NCBI RefSeq assembly: GCF_004087835.1
Contig: NZ_CP035119.1
Location: forward strand, 558,001-622,000
DNA: 64,000 nucleotides
Direction: 5' to 3'
Origin: Halorussus pelagicus
GTDB lineage: Archaea; Halobacteriota; Halobacteria; Halobacteriales; Haladaptataceae
Part shown: one piece after another, positions 1 through 8,147 of the stretch
Layout: every line of letters begins with the position of its first letter
How positions within the stretch are numbered: the stretch's first letter is position 1
Made by a program: the position numbers and the translations under genes
The notes under the pieces: model-generated
Database searches by the model: none
Told to the model about the DNA's origin: nothing
Seen by the model: the letters and a program-made list of their open reading frames with translations, nothing else

Positions 1-1
1 G

Positions 2-673
2 GTGGAACGCTACGAGACCGAACGCGTCGAAAACGACTCGACGTACTGGCTCGTCTTCGAGTTGCGCTGGCGGGACTTCTTCCAGTTTCAGGTCGCCAAG
101 CACGGCGCGCAACTCTTTCGCCCGGAGGGTATCCGGGAGCGCGACGTGGACTGGCGAGACTGGTCGGACGCGCCGGACGAGTCGGACCAATCGAACGAGA
201 ACGCCGCCGCGTTCGAGCGATGGGCGGCGGGGCAAACCGGAATCCCGTTCGTGGACGCCGCGATGCGCGAGTTGGCCGCGACGGGCTACCAGTCCAACCG
301 GGCGCGCCAGAACGCGGCGTCGTTTCTGGCCAACGACCTGCGAACCGACTGGCGTCGCGGGGCCGCCCACTTCGAGACCCTGCTCGTGGACTACGACCCC
401 GCGAGCAACTACGGCAACTGGGCCTACGTCGCTGGCGTCGGCAACGACTCGCGGGACCGGTCGTTCGACGTGCTGTGGCAGGCCCACCGCTACGACCCCG
501 ACGCCGAGTACGTCCGGACGTGGTGTCCGGAACTGAGTGAGATTCCGGGTGGAAACGCGCACGAACCGTGGACGCTGACCGCCGACGAACAGGCCGAATA
601 CGGCGTCGAACTCGGGGACGACTACCCCGAACCGATGGTGGACCCCGGAATCTACGAGGGACCGGACGACTGA
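2..673 (+). CDS. DASH-type cryptochrome/photolyase, C-terminal part (cut by window start)
   Basis: Only the FAD-binding, all-helical C-terminal part is in the window; the N-terminal antenna domain lies upstream. Visible signatures are ELRWRDFFQF near fragment residue 20, GIPFVDAAMREL near 80, NRARQNAASFLANDLRTDW near 99-117, and SNYGNWAYVAGVGND near 136-149. Together these are the flavin pocket and substrate groove of Cry-DASH and class I photolyases. The family binds FAD and repairs cyclobutane pyrimidine dimers with blue light; Cry-DASH members act mainly on single-stranded DNA. The Asn-Tyr-Gly-Asn-Trp form and the VGND motif favour the DASH subgroup. Its stop codon directly abuts the stop of the convergent Fe-S photolyase, so two light-dependent repair genes sit tail to tail. 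Confidence 0.9.
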   Translation: MERYETERVENDSTYWLVFELRWRDFFQFQVAKHGAQLFRPEGIRERDVDWRDWSDAPDESDQSNENAAAFERWAAGQTGIPFVDAAMRELAATGYQSNRARQNAASFLANDLRTDWRRGAAHFETLLVDYDPASNYGNWAYVAGVGNDSRDRSFDVLWQAHRYDPDAEYVRTWCPELSEIPGGNAHEPWTLTADEQAEYGVELGDDYPEPMVDPGIYEGPDD

Positions 674-2302
674 CTAGAGGCTCCCATTCGCGGCCCGCTC
701 TCGAACCTCGGCGGCGCGCTCGCGGATGGCGTCGAGTTCGTCGTCGCCTTTCCGGTCGAGATTGTGGTAGGTCAGCCCCATCCGGTGGTTGTCCCGAAGC
801 GTCTCGTCGTTCTCCGCGAGGAAGTCCCAGTAGAGCGCGTTGAACGGACAGGCGTCTTCTCCCGTGGTCTCGTCGGGGTCGTACCGACAACCCTCACAGA
901 AATCGCTCATCTTGTCCACGTAGTTCGCGCTCGCGGCGTACGGTTTCGTGGAGAGCGCGTCGGTGGCGAAGGTGCCCATCCCGACGACGTTGGGTGTCGT
1001 GACCCAGTGGTAGGCGTCCACGTAGCCGAAGTGGAACCAGCGATTCAGTTCGTGGGGGTCCGCGCCGTACATCAGCGCGAAGTTCGACAGAATCATCAGG
1101 CGCTCGATGTGGTGGCTGTACCCCCGGTTTCGGACGCGCCCAACGACGGTCTCCAGACAGCGCATCTCGGTCTCGCCGTCGTAGTACAGCGGCGGCAGGT
1201 CGCGGGTCGCATCGAGGTGATTCGCTCGTGCCATCTCGGGCATCCGGCGGCGGTAGGCGTGGCGGACGAACTCGCGCCACCCGAGGACCTGCCGGACGAA
1301 CCCCTCGACGCTCTCGATGGGTGCCTCGTCGGCCTCGTAGGCGTCGATGGCGCGCTCGATTACCTCCTCGGGCCGGAGCAGGCCGAGGTTGAGCGCGGGC
1401 GACAGCAGGGCGTGGTTGCCCGACCACGACCGCGCGAGCATGGCGTCCTGATAGGGACCGAACTCGGGCAATCGCTCGGCGACGAACCTATCGAGGGCGG
1501 TCAGGGCCTGCTCGCGGGTGACCGGCCAGCGGAATCGGCCGTCTCGCGCTCCGTCTTCCTCCTCGTCCGCGAAGTCGGTGAGGTCGGTCCTCGCGGCGTC
1601 GGTCGGGTCCGCGTCCGCGACGCCGAGCGCGTCGTCGCCCCACGTCTCGAACTCGTCGCGCACCCAATCGGCGACGGCTTCGGTCGTCTCGGTCGCGTCG
1701 AACGCGGGTGGGTCGGGAAAATCGTACTCCGCGGGCGGGAACTGGCGGTTCTGTTCGTCGTAGTTCCACTCGCCGCCCGCGGGTCGGGAGTCTTCCTCAA
1801 CGGACTCGTCGTCACAGCCCTCCATCAGATACCCCGTCCGCTCGCGCATCCAGCGATAGAACGTCTCTTGGCGGGGAATCGCGTCAGGAAAGCGCGTGTC
1901 GAACTCGTCGGGCGAACAGAGAAACAGGTCGTTCTCCACGAGGGTCAGCCGTCCCTCCTCGCCCGCGGCGTCGGTCACGAGGTCCCGGAGGCGGTCGGCC
2001 GCGCCGTGGCTCGCGGGTTTCATCGCGCGGAGGTGGTTGGCGGGGTGGTCGGCGAAGTGAGCGTCGAGGGCGTCGGCGAACGTCTCGGCCCGCCGGTACT
2101 CGACCTCGTAGCCAGCGTCGCGCAACTCGTCGCGGAAGTGGCGCATGGCGGCGAAGACGAGCGTGAGCTTCTGAGGGTGATACGGCATCCGGCGGGCGAA
2201 CCCGCGCGACTCCACGAGGAGGACGCGCTCGTCGCCGGGCGAGCAGTTGGCGAGCGGTCCCGCGTCGGGATGCAACTGGTCGCCCAGAACCCAGACGGTC
2301 AT
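674..2302 (-). CDS. Fe-S cluster photolyase/cryptochrome (PhrB-like, prokaryotic 6-4 photolyase family)
   Basis: A 542-residue protein opening MTVWVLGDQL, the typical start of the deoxyribodipyrimidine photolyase-related (FeS-BCP) family. Residues 1-220 form the Rossmann-like antenna domain and the rest binds FAD. The 4Fe-4S ligands are visible: a Cys in MRCLETVV near 379, the CEGC pair near 466-469 and ACPF 13 residues on. The HH pair 15 residues after the first Cys (YSHHIERLM) is the conserved His pair of PhrB. In this family light-driven electron transfer to FAD repairs 6-4 photoproducts. I chose ATG 2302 over GTG 2323 because it fits homologues and lies about 25 bases after an AT-rich box. 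A 15-residue acidic linker near 240 is halophile-like. Confidence 0.9.
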   Translation of the reverse strand: MTVWVLGDQLHPDAGPLANCSPGDERVLLVESRGFARRMPYHPQKLTLVFAAMRHFRDELRDAGYEVEYRRAETFADALDAHFADHPANHLRAMKPASHGAADRLRDLVTDAAGEEGRLTLVENDLFLCSPDEFDTRFPDAIPRQETFYRWMRERTGYLMEGCDDESVEEDSRPAGGEWNYDEQNRQFPPAEYDFPDPPAFDATETTEAVADWVRDEFETWGDDALGVADADPTDAARTDLTDFADEEEDGARDGRFRWPVTREQALTALDRFVAERLPEFGPYQDAMLARSWSGNHALLSPALNLGLLRPEEVIERAIDAYEADEAPIESVEGFVRQVLGWREFVRHAYRRRMPEMARANHLDATRDLPPLYYDGETEMRCLETVVGRVRNRGYSHHIERLMILSNFALMYGADPHELNRWFHFGYVDAYHWVTTPNVVGMGTFATDALSTKPYAASANYVDKMSDFCEGCRYDPDETTGEDACPFNALYWDFLAENDETLRDNHRMGLTYHNLDRKGDDELDAIRERAAEVRERAANGSL

Positions 2303-2353
2303 GGTCGGCGCTTCGGACGCCACCGGCTTAATTCCGGGCGTCCGACGGCGCGG

Positions 2354-2722
2354 TCAGGCAGTCGGGTCGGAGTCGGGCGCGACCTCCTCGCCGCGTTCGC
2401 CGCCGTCTTCGACCTTCTGGCCCCAGAAGCCGGGGTGTTTCACCACTTGCACATCACCCTCGACGCGGGTCTGGCACGACAGTCGAAGCCCCGAGTCGAG
2501 GTCGTGTGGCCGCATCGAGAGCCGCCTGCGCTCGTCGGCGGCCATCTCGCTCACGTCGCCGCGGACCTCGACCGCGCAGGTCCCGCAGGTGGCGTGTCCC
2601 CGGCAATTGAGGTACTGAGACGTGCCGTTGTGCGGCGACAGGCCCGCATCGAGGAGCGCGTCGCGGAGAACCGTGCCTTCTTTGCAGTCTATCGCTTCGC
2701 CTTGAAACCGAATCGTCGGCAT
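2354..2722 (-). CDS. 2Fe-2S ferredoxin
   Basis: A 122-residue electron carrier with one beta-grasp 2Fe-2S domain. The cluster ligands are Cys40, Cys46, Cys49 (CX5CX2C in NCRGHATCGTC) and Cys83 in LSCQTRV. The C-terminal 30 residues are an acidic tail. The CX5CX2C spacing is that of adrenodoxin-like and bacterial-type ferredoxins rather than plant-type CX4CX2C. It is cytoplasmic and its redox partner is not identifiable. Fe-S photolyases take electrons from reductants and the gene lies 50 bases upstream on the same strand, so a functional link is possible but only inferred. An AACAAT-N4-ATTGTT dyad sits just ahead of the start codon. Confidence 0.88.
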   Translation of the reverse strand: MPTIRFQGEAIDCKEGTVLRDALLDAGLSPHNGTSQYLNCRGHATCGTCAVEVRGDVSEMAADERRRLSMRPHDLDSGLRLSCQTRVEGDVQVVKHPGFWGQKVEDGGERGEEVAPDSDPTA

Positions 2723-2740
2723 GGACGGTCGTACGCGTGC

Positions 2741-2756
2741 AACAATGATAATTGTT
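2741..2756. promoter_or_regulatory. AT-rich inverted repeat ahead of ferredoxin gene
   Basis: AACAAT and ATTGTT arms, six bases each, separate by GATA. The dyad starts 18 bases upstream of the ferredoxin ATG at 2722 and covers the only AT-rich stretch there, where the TATA element would have to be. That placement suits an operator for a dimeric repressor. No regulator is assigned. Confidence 0.5.
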
Positions 2757-2890
2757 AGCACGTTTGGCGGTCGGTGCAATCTTCGACCGAATGCGCACGA
2801 CGGACGTATCGAACCCGGTGCATTCGGGCGCGAGGAGTGGTCCGCGGTCACGACTCGCCACCTCGAACAATTTTATCCGCCGCCTCCTAG

Positions 2891-3250
2891 ATGGACTGTG
2901 TGAGCGCGATAACTTTCTTCGCCACGACCGACTTGGAACGCATCGTCGAGTTTTACATCGAGACCGTCGGCGCGGACGTGTGGCTCGAACAGCCCGACTG
3001 CACGATTCTGAAGTACGACAATCAGTTGCTCGGGTTCTGCGAGCGCGAGGATGCCGACACCGAGGGCATCCTCACCTTCGTCGCCGACGACCGCGCGGGC
3101 GTAGACGAGATGCACGAGCGACTGGCCGACCGCGCCCGCGAGGAACCCCACGAGAACGAAACGTACGACATCTACCAGTTCTTCGCCGCGGACCCCGACG
3201 GCCGGACCGTCGAGTTCCAGACGTTCCTCCACCCGACAGACGACGTGTAG
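2891..3250 (+). CDS. VOC-superfamily protein (glyoxalase/bleomycin-resistance fold)
   Basis: A 119-residue single-module VOC protein. It starts with the beta strand AITFFATTDLERIVEFYIETVGA, has the central loop ILKYDNQLLGF, and ends with DPDGRTVEFQTFLHP, which carries the C-terminal Glu metal-ligand position (VEFQ). VOC proteins dimerise and bind a divalent metal for isomerase, dioxygenase or sequestration chemistry. No subfamily is evident. The gene diverges from the ferredoxin gene, and a TTTTATCC box lies about 20 bases before the ATG, so the transcript is probably leaderless. Confidence 0.82.
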   Translation: MDCVSAITFFATTDLERIVEFYIETVGADVWLEQPDCTILKYDNQLLGFCEREDADTEGILTFVADDRAGVDEMHERLADRAREEPHENETYDIYQFFAADPDGRTVEFQTFLHPTDDV

Positions 3251-3584
3251 CGGTCGCTCGATTCGTCCGGCCAGCGGAACGTACCGCTATTGAGTGATAT
3301 ATCGAACAATTAGCGAGGCTTTTCGTACCCCGGTACATCGCTCGAAACGTGGCGTGTCGTCCCGTCCGTCGCGCCTTGAGGGTATCTGTCATCGACTCGC
3401 CGACGCACGCCACCAACCAGTCAGCCAACGTGTTACAGCCACCGACGTTACCGCGACACCTCGGAAGTTCCCCACTTCCACCGTCCCGCTTTTCGAGAGG
3501 TGAAGAGTACCGAGCAGAGAGTACCGAACGGAAGGACAGCGAGTAGCGAATGGGGGGAGAGAAAAAGACCGCGAGACGAATCTC
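3251..3584. other. Convergent intergenic region, no gene seen
   Basis: 334 bases between the 3' ends of the VOC gene and the secreted nuclease. Frames are open in places but lack haloarchaeal codon bias and any recognisable protein. There is a short AT-rich patch (GAGTGATATATCG) near 3294 that may be a promoter remnant. No tRNA, repeat array or strong terminator hairpin was found. Confidence 0.5.
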
Positions 3585-6311
3585 TCAGTAACTGTACTCG
3601 GTGTGGAGGCTTCCGCCGTCGTCGTAGAGGTACACCGTGTCGCCCCCGTTGTTCCAGATGTACGACCCGCCCCAGTAGAGTTCGGTCGCCGAGTCCGTGC
3701 CGTCGCCCGAGTGGAGACGAACCGCGTCGCCAGCGCCGAGCGAGAAGCCGTCGGGGAACTGGTAGCTGTTGCCCGCCTCGTCCTCGACGGTCCACCCGGT
3801 CAGGTCCTCGCCGCTGGACCCGGTGTTCTCGAAGTCCACGTACTCGTCGTTGAGCGTCTTGCCGTCCTCGCTGATGGTCTTGACGGCGATTTTGCTGTCC
3901 GAGTCGTTGGTCGGGTACGTCCGTTCGACGGCGAGGTTTCCGGTGTCGTCGTAGACGGACGCCGTGTCGCTGTCGTTGTTCCAGACCGCGGACCCGCGAC
4001 CCCAGTAGAGGTCGGTCGCCGAGTCCGTGCCGCTCCCGGTGTGGACCCGCACCGTCTCGCCAGCGTCGAGCGAGAAGCCATCGGGGAACTGGTAAGTGTT
4101 GTTCGCTTCATCTTCGAGCGACCAGTCGGTCAGGTCGAGGCTACTCGCCCCGGTGTTTTTCACGTCCACGTACTCGTCGTTGAGGGTCGCGCCGTCCTCG
4201 CTGATAGTCGGAATCGAGACCGAGGGTCCGGACGAACCGCCGTCGTCGGGCGTGTAGGCGTCGAACAGCGGGAACGACCCGTCGAAGACGGTCGTCTCGG
4301 GCACCTCGGCGCTGGTCGCCACGCTGTTGGTGTCGTCAACGACTTGGTCGGCGTTGACCCGGAGGTCCGACCCGAGACCGCTGGCGAGGTCGTTGACGTT
4401 CGCGCGCGCTTCCGGCGTAGTCACGCCGCTGCCCATCAGCACGACCGCGCCGCCGTTCGAGACAAAGGCGTTCAGCGCGTCGATTTCGCTCTGGGCGAAC
4501 GACTCGGGCGGAGTCGTGACGACGACCGCTCGCGCGCCCTCAAGGGTCGCGCTGGTGAACTCGTTGACGCCCTCGAAGCCGATGTCCTGTCCTTCGAGAT
4601 AGCGCATGTAGTAGGCGGCGTCCTCGGCGGAGAGACCGTAACTCGCGTTGAACTGGCCGTGACCGCCGTCGATGAGGATGTCGCCCGAGGCGTCCGCGAG
4701 GTAGTCCACGAGATTCGTCAGGAAGGGGTAGTTGCCGTAGCCCGAGGTATCGGTGCTGTACCCCTCGTTTTGCTCGTAGCCCTCGTCGATGAACGGACCG
4801 CCGACGACGCCGACGCTGGCGTCCTCGTCCACGGCCACCAGTGGGATGTCGCCGCTGTAGTCGTGGCCGCCGTCGAGTCGCTGGGTCGCGCTGGTCTCGG
4901 CGTAGACCGGCACGCGCGAGTCCGCCACCGCGCCCGAGGCGGTCCGGATGCTCGCGGTCTGCGGGAAGAAGAGGTCGTCCACGGGGTTGTCACGAATCTC
5001 GGTCGAGTTCTCGGGGTCGCTCTCGGCCCAGACCTGTCGGCCCTCGGCGCGCGCGGCGTCCTCCGAGGCCCGGAACTCGCGGTGTTTGGCGAACGACGAG
5101 TCGTAGACGCGGGCGTGGCCCTGCTTGACGAGTTGGTGGTTGTAGTTGGCGTCGCGGGTCCCGTCGCCGGACTTGTCGTAGTAGAGATAGCCCAGCACGC
5201 GGCCGAAGGCGTCCCGAACCGGTTCGTTCTCGTCGAACACGAGGTCCACTGTCTTTCCACCGAGTTCGTTCTGCCCGAAGGCGGTGGCATCGTCGGCCTT
5301 GTTTTCGAGGTAGGTGTTTTCCTCGATGCCCTCCCACTCTTGGACGCGCTCGTACTGGCTGTTCGAGGACTTCTCGGCGGTGTCGGTCCCGAGGATGCGG
5401 ACGTTCTCGGTCGTGCCGTCGGCGAACTCGACTTTCACCGTGTCGCCGTCGAGGACCTCCGTCACGGGCACTGTGTAGGTCTTGTCGGGGTCGAGACCCA
5501 GACCGTCGCGGTCACCGAAGTAAGGGAACGACGTGTCGAACTGCGTGGTCGTCGGCTGGTAGGGTTCGCCGCCGTTCCGGAACTGGTCGGTCACTTGGTC
5601 GTCGTTGAACCGGAACGCGAGTTCGAGGTAGCCCGCGATGTCGTTGAGGTTCCCCGTGGCGTCGTAGCCGCCGTAGTCCGACTGGTCGTGGAGGAACAGC
5701 CAGCCGCCATTCGCCACGAAGTCGCCGAGCGCGGAGAGTTCGCTCGACGTGAGCGCCGTACTCGGCGAGGTGACGACCGCCGCGTCTGCTCCGGAGAGGT
5801 CCGACGCGAGCGAGGTGGTCGCTTCGACGGTGTAGCCGTTGTTCTCCGCGTAGCTCTCGAACTGGGAGAACTTCGAGAGACCGTAGAACTGGCCGTGCCC
5901 CTCGTCCCAGAGGACGGTTCCCGACCCGCCGAGCGCGTCGTCCCAGACGTTGAGCAGGAACTCCTCGTTGCCGCGTCGCCAACTACTGTCGGAGTCCGTG
6001 ACCAGCATCGACCCGAACCCGACCACGTTCCAGTCGGTGGCGACGAGCGGAATCGACGCGTCGTCGCCGTAGAGGACGCCGTCGCCGTTCGAGTCGGCGT
6101 CGCTGTTCGTCGCGGTGTTCTCGGCCCACACCGCGACGGCGGTGTCGTCGGTGAGCGGTTCGTAGTTGTAGTCCACCAAACTCGACGTGGAGTAGCATTC
6201 GAGTTCGGGAATCTGACCGGACGCCGCGCGTACGCGGTCGGTCAGTTCGATACCTGCGGCCGAACCGCCCGTTGCGGCCGCGAGTGAGGTCAGGAAGGTG
6301 CGTCTCCGCAT
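3585..6311 (-). CDS. Secreted multidomain protein: SNase-like nuclease with two lamin-tail domains
   Basis: A 908-residue exported protein. The first 30 residues (MRRRTFLTSLAAATGG) form a Tat-type signal. Two related segments, about 70-260 and 450-690, each carry an ILIDGGHGQF- or LWDEGHGQF-like motif and resemble glutamine-amidotransferase-like (DUF4350-type) folds. Between them, 279-434 is a staphylococcal-nuclease domain: VLDGDTVKVEF, RILGTDTAEK and the AFGRVLGYLYYD segment keep the Arg, Asp, Thr and Glu positions of active SNases. Residues about 699-800 and 807-908 are two tandem lamin-tail domains (NDEYVDVKNTG and NDEYVDFENTG). Inference: a cell-surface or extracellular nuclease whose lamin-tail modules mediate binding. 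It is divergent from the halocin-like gene. Confidence 0.87.
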   Translation of the reverse strand: MRRRTFLTSLAAATGGSAAGIELTDRVRAASGQIPELECYSTSSLVDYNYEPLTDDTAVAVWAENTATNSDADSNGDGVLYGDDASIPLVATDWNVVGFGSMLVTDSDSSWRRGNEEFLLNVWDDALGGSGTVLWDEGHGQFYGLSKFSQFESYAENNGYTVEATTSLASDLSGADAAVVTSPSTALTSSELSALGDFVANGGWLFLHDQSDYGGYDATGNLNDIAGYLELAFRFNDDQVTDQFRNGGEPYQPTTTQFDTSFPYFGDRDGLGLDPDKTYTVPVTEVLDGDTVKVEFADGTTENVRILGTDTAEKSSNSQYERVQEWEGIEENTYLENKADDATAFGQNELGGKTVDLVFDENEPVRDAFGRVLGYLYYDKSGDGTRDANYNHQLVKQGHARVYDSSFAKHREFRASEDAARAEGRQVWAESDPENSTEIRDNPVDDLFFPQTASIRTASGAVADSRVPVYAETSATQRLDGGHDYSGDIPLVAVDEDASVGVVGGPFIDEGYEQNEGYSTDTSGYGNYPFLTNLVDYLADASGDILIDGGHGQFNASYGLSAEDAAYYMRYLEGQDIGFEGVNEFTSATLEGARAVVVTTPPESFAQSEIDALNAFVSNGGAVVLMGSGVTTPEARANVNDLASGLGSDLRVNADQVVDDTNSVATSAEVPETTVFDGSFPLFDAYTPDDGGSSGPSVSIPTISEDGATLNDEYVDVKNTGASSLDLTDWSLEDEANNTYQFPDGFSLDAGETVRVHTGSGTDSATDLYWGRGSAVWNNDSDTASVYDDTGNLAVERTYPTNDSDSKIAVKTISEDGKTLNDEYVDFENTGSSGEDLTGWTVEDEAGNSYQFPDGFSLGAGDAVRLHSGDGTDSATELYWGGSYIWNNGGDTVYLYDDGGSLHTEYSY

Positions 6312-6332
6312 GAGCGAAAAACGACCATCACA

Positions 6333-6342
6333 TAATATAAAA
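6333..6342 (-). promoter_or_regulatory. TATA box of secreted nuclease gene
   Basis: TTTTATATTA on the minus strand lies 22-31 bases ahead of the ATG at 6311, the spacing expected for an archaeal TATA box with a leaderless transcript. Confidence 0.6.
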
Positions 6343-6372
6343 CCACACCAAAATAAAATCTAATAAATAAAA

Positions 6373-6383
6373 ATATATTTATA
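6373..6383 (+). promoter_or_regulatory. TATA box of halocin-like gene
   Basis: ATATATTTATA lies 24-34 bases ahead of the ATG at 6407, again leaderless spacing. The whole 95-base divergent spacer is extremely AT-rich. Confidence 0.55.
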
Positions 6384-6406
6384 GTCTAAAATATAAGAAT
6401 GTATTA

Positions 6407-7246
6407 ATGCCGCGGGAAATGGAAAAAGAAAGTTCGAAGAATCGTTCACTCAATCGACGCCGCTTCCTCGGAGCCGCCTGTGCAACAAGCAGTGCAGCAT
6501 TAACTTCCGGTTTTTTGAGGCCGAACCCTGAAGAAAAATTCGAAATAGATGATTTTCTTGATTCAGAAAATTTAAAAGATTTGTTGGAAAAGGTAGGGAA
6601 CCCCGAAGTAAAAGACCAAAATTCTGAGGTATATGAAGGAAGAAACCTGAAACTGGCTTCTGCCAACCTCGACACGGAGGTTGGAACAGTGAAATTCTTA
6701 GAAGTGCTTGAATCGAATATCGGAAAATTCGATCAAGGAGATACGTCGTTGAAATTTAAAGTAGAAAATCTAACCGGCGAAACTCGGAGGTCACTACCTA
6801 CTCGGGTTAATAGTATTCCGGCTGGTGTTGACTTTACACTTCGCAACAAGGGTAATAGAACGAGTCTCACTACTACTGTGACACGTAGCGAACAAGTTCA
6901 ACTGTCTAAACTCGTAGGAAGCGAAAATTTCACTGCTCTATATGTGAATGATCATTACTACGTGAAAACTGGAGAAAGCGAGACGTACTACGTTACGGGA
7001 GAAATAGAGCGTCCAAAAATTAATAATGCCTCAGTTGAAAAAGCAGTGACCACACAGGTTGATGCTGAGGCATGTTTCAACTGTGGTGTCAATGCTCCAG
7101 GATGTGTTGGAAACTGTCTCACTCCGTGTCTCCCTGAGCACGGCAACCCCATTGATTGTGCTACTTGTATTGGGAAACATTGTGTGGGCTTAGATGTAAA
7201 ATCCTGTACAAAATGCATAGCTAGCATACCTGAAGACTTGCTATAA
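6407..7246 (+). CDS. Halocin C8-like precursor: Tat-exported protein with ten-cysteine C-terminal peptide
   Basis: A 279-residue protein with a Tat signal (NRRRFLGAACATSSAAL, residues 16-32) and a hydrophilic middle domain of about 185 residues. Its Cys-rich C terminus has ten cysteines at about 223, 226, 233, 237, 241, 251, 254, 259, 267 and 270. Halocin C8 is made in the same way: a precursor of about 283 residues with a Tat signal, an N-terminal immunity domain (HalI) and a C-terminal 76-residue peptide with ten Cys. Architecture, length and Cys number agree, though the Cys spacing differs, so this is probably a divergent microhalocin. It could instead be a metal-binding secreted protein. 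Codon use is AT-rich, unlike the surrounding chromosome. ATG 6419 is an alternative start. Confidence 0.65.
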   Translation: MPREMEKESSKNRSLNRRRFLGAACATSSAALTSGFLRPNPEEKFEIDDFLDSENLKDLLEKVGNPEVKDQNSEVYEGRNLKLASANLDTEVGTVKFLEVLESNIGKFDQGDTSLKFKVENLTGETRRSLPTRVNSIPAGVDFTLRNKGNRTSLTTTVTRSEQVQLSKLVGSENFTALYVNDHYYVKTGESETYYVTGEIERPKINNASVEKAVTTQVDAEACFNCGVNAPGCVGNCLTPCLPEHGNPIDCATCIGKHCVGLDVKSCTKCIASIPEDLL

Positions 7247-7283
7247 CAAGCAACCACCGGTTTCAGAATCTGAAAGACACTAA

Positions 7284-8033
7284 TTAATCGATACGTTTCG
7301 CGTCTTTTGGCGGGTCAAAGTCAAAAATAGACGCTGACAACTCGGTATTTATATCTACTTGCTTGAACTTTCTTTTTTGCAATAAATCGATCTCTTGGAA
7401 ATCTACCGATTCATGAGTATTGAAAATTTCTCCATCTTTAATTTTATATTCCACCTCACGTTTCATTGGGAACCAATATTCAGAATCTATCCAAATGAAA
7501 ATATAGTCAAGATTTTCTAAGAACGAATTGACCATCTCCGTCGGTTGGAATCGTAAAACATAGGCCTTACGGTCTGCAACATACTCTACACCTTCATAAG
7601 AGATATTAAACGTCGTTAACGGAGAAGAACCAATCAGCGTCGTAGTTATCGTATGACCGATTTGCTCTCTTGGTGATTGTAGCGGATGAATTTTGTACGT
7701 ATTTTGTTTTTCGTCATAAATCACTATTTTGTTTCTATCTTGAAGGACTATATCTCCAGATTTTCCAAACTCACTCACAGGACTATTTATAACGCTAATT
7801 TCGAAATCGAACTCTTGAATAACTTTGGTAGATATTACTTCTGAGCGAAATTGATAGGGAAGCGATTCCCAGATTTCTACTTCGGTTTCTTTCAATCCAT
7901 TTCCATACTCTAACTGTTTTACTTGTTTCGCATGGATTGTGTCTGGTAGATTATCTTCCTTTTGTAGTCTCTCTACAATTTTTTCTACCGACGGTGGCTC
8001 CCCATTCATCACCATCGTACTACTATTCTTCAT
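7284..8033 (-). CDS. LolA-like (outer-membrane-lipoprotein-sorting fold) protein without signal peptide
   Basis: A 249-residue protein. Its strand-rich pattern is that of LolA/RseB-like proteins: PSVEKIVERLQKE, then alternating strands with WESLPYQFRSEVI, VLQDRNKIVIYDEKQNTYKI and a C-terminal FDFDPP. The fold is a half barrel that binds acyl chains or lipoproteins. Haloarchaeal members usually start with a lipoprotein signal, but this one begins directly at the domain (MKNSSTMVMNG). An AT-rich promoter-like stretch lies just ahead of ATG 8033, so a missed signal exon is unlikely. Convergent with the halocin-like gene across 37 bases and equally AT-rich. A role as immunity or accessory partner is only inference. 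Confidence 0.6.
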   Translation of the reverse strand: MKNSSTMVMNGEPPSVEKIVERLQKEDNLPDTIHAKQVKQLEYGNGLKETEVEIWESLPYQFRSEVISTKVIQEFDFEISVINSPVSEFGKSGDIVLQDRNKIVIYDEKQNTYKIHPLQSPREQIGHTITTTLIGSSPLTTFNISYEGVEYVADRKAYVLRFQPTEMVNSFLENLDYIFIWIDSEYWFPMKREVEYKIKDGEIFNTHESVDFQEIDLLQKRKFKQVDINTELSASIFDFDPPKDAKRID

Positions 8034-8147
8034 AATGTAAATCTTCCCATAATACTATATTTGCTGATAGAGATTTTCCGGCCCTTTTCCCATTCTCTCT
8101 TGGCTCCTATTCTAAACCGAGGAGTTGACCTGCGTGGAGTCCCTACC

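Noticed and set aside
764-2758. 664-codon open frame on the plus strand opposite the Fe-S photolyase
   Set aside because: Antisense shadow. It has Val/Arg/Gly-rich composition without acidic bias and overlaps a recognised gene.
3294-3503. 69-codon frame in the gap after the VOC gene
   Set aside because: No codon bias, no domain, and basic composition atypical for haloarchaea.
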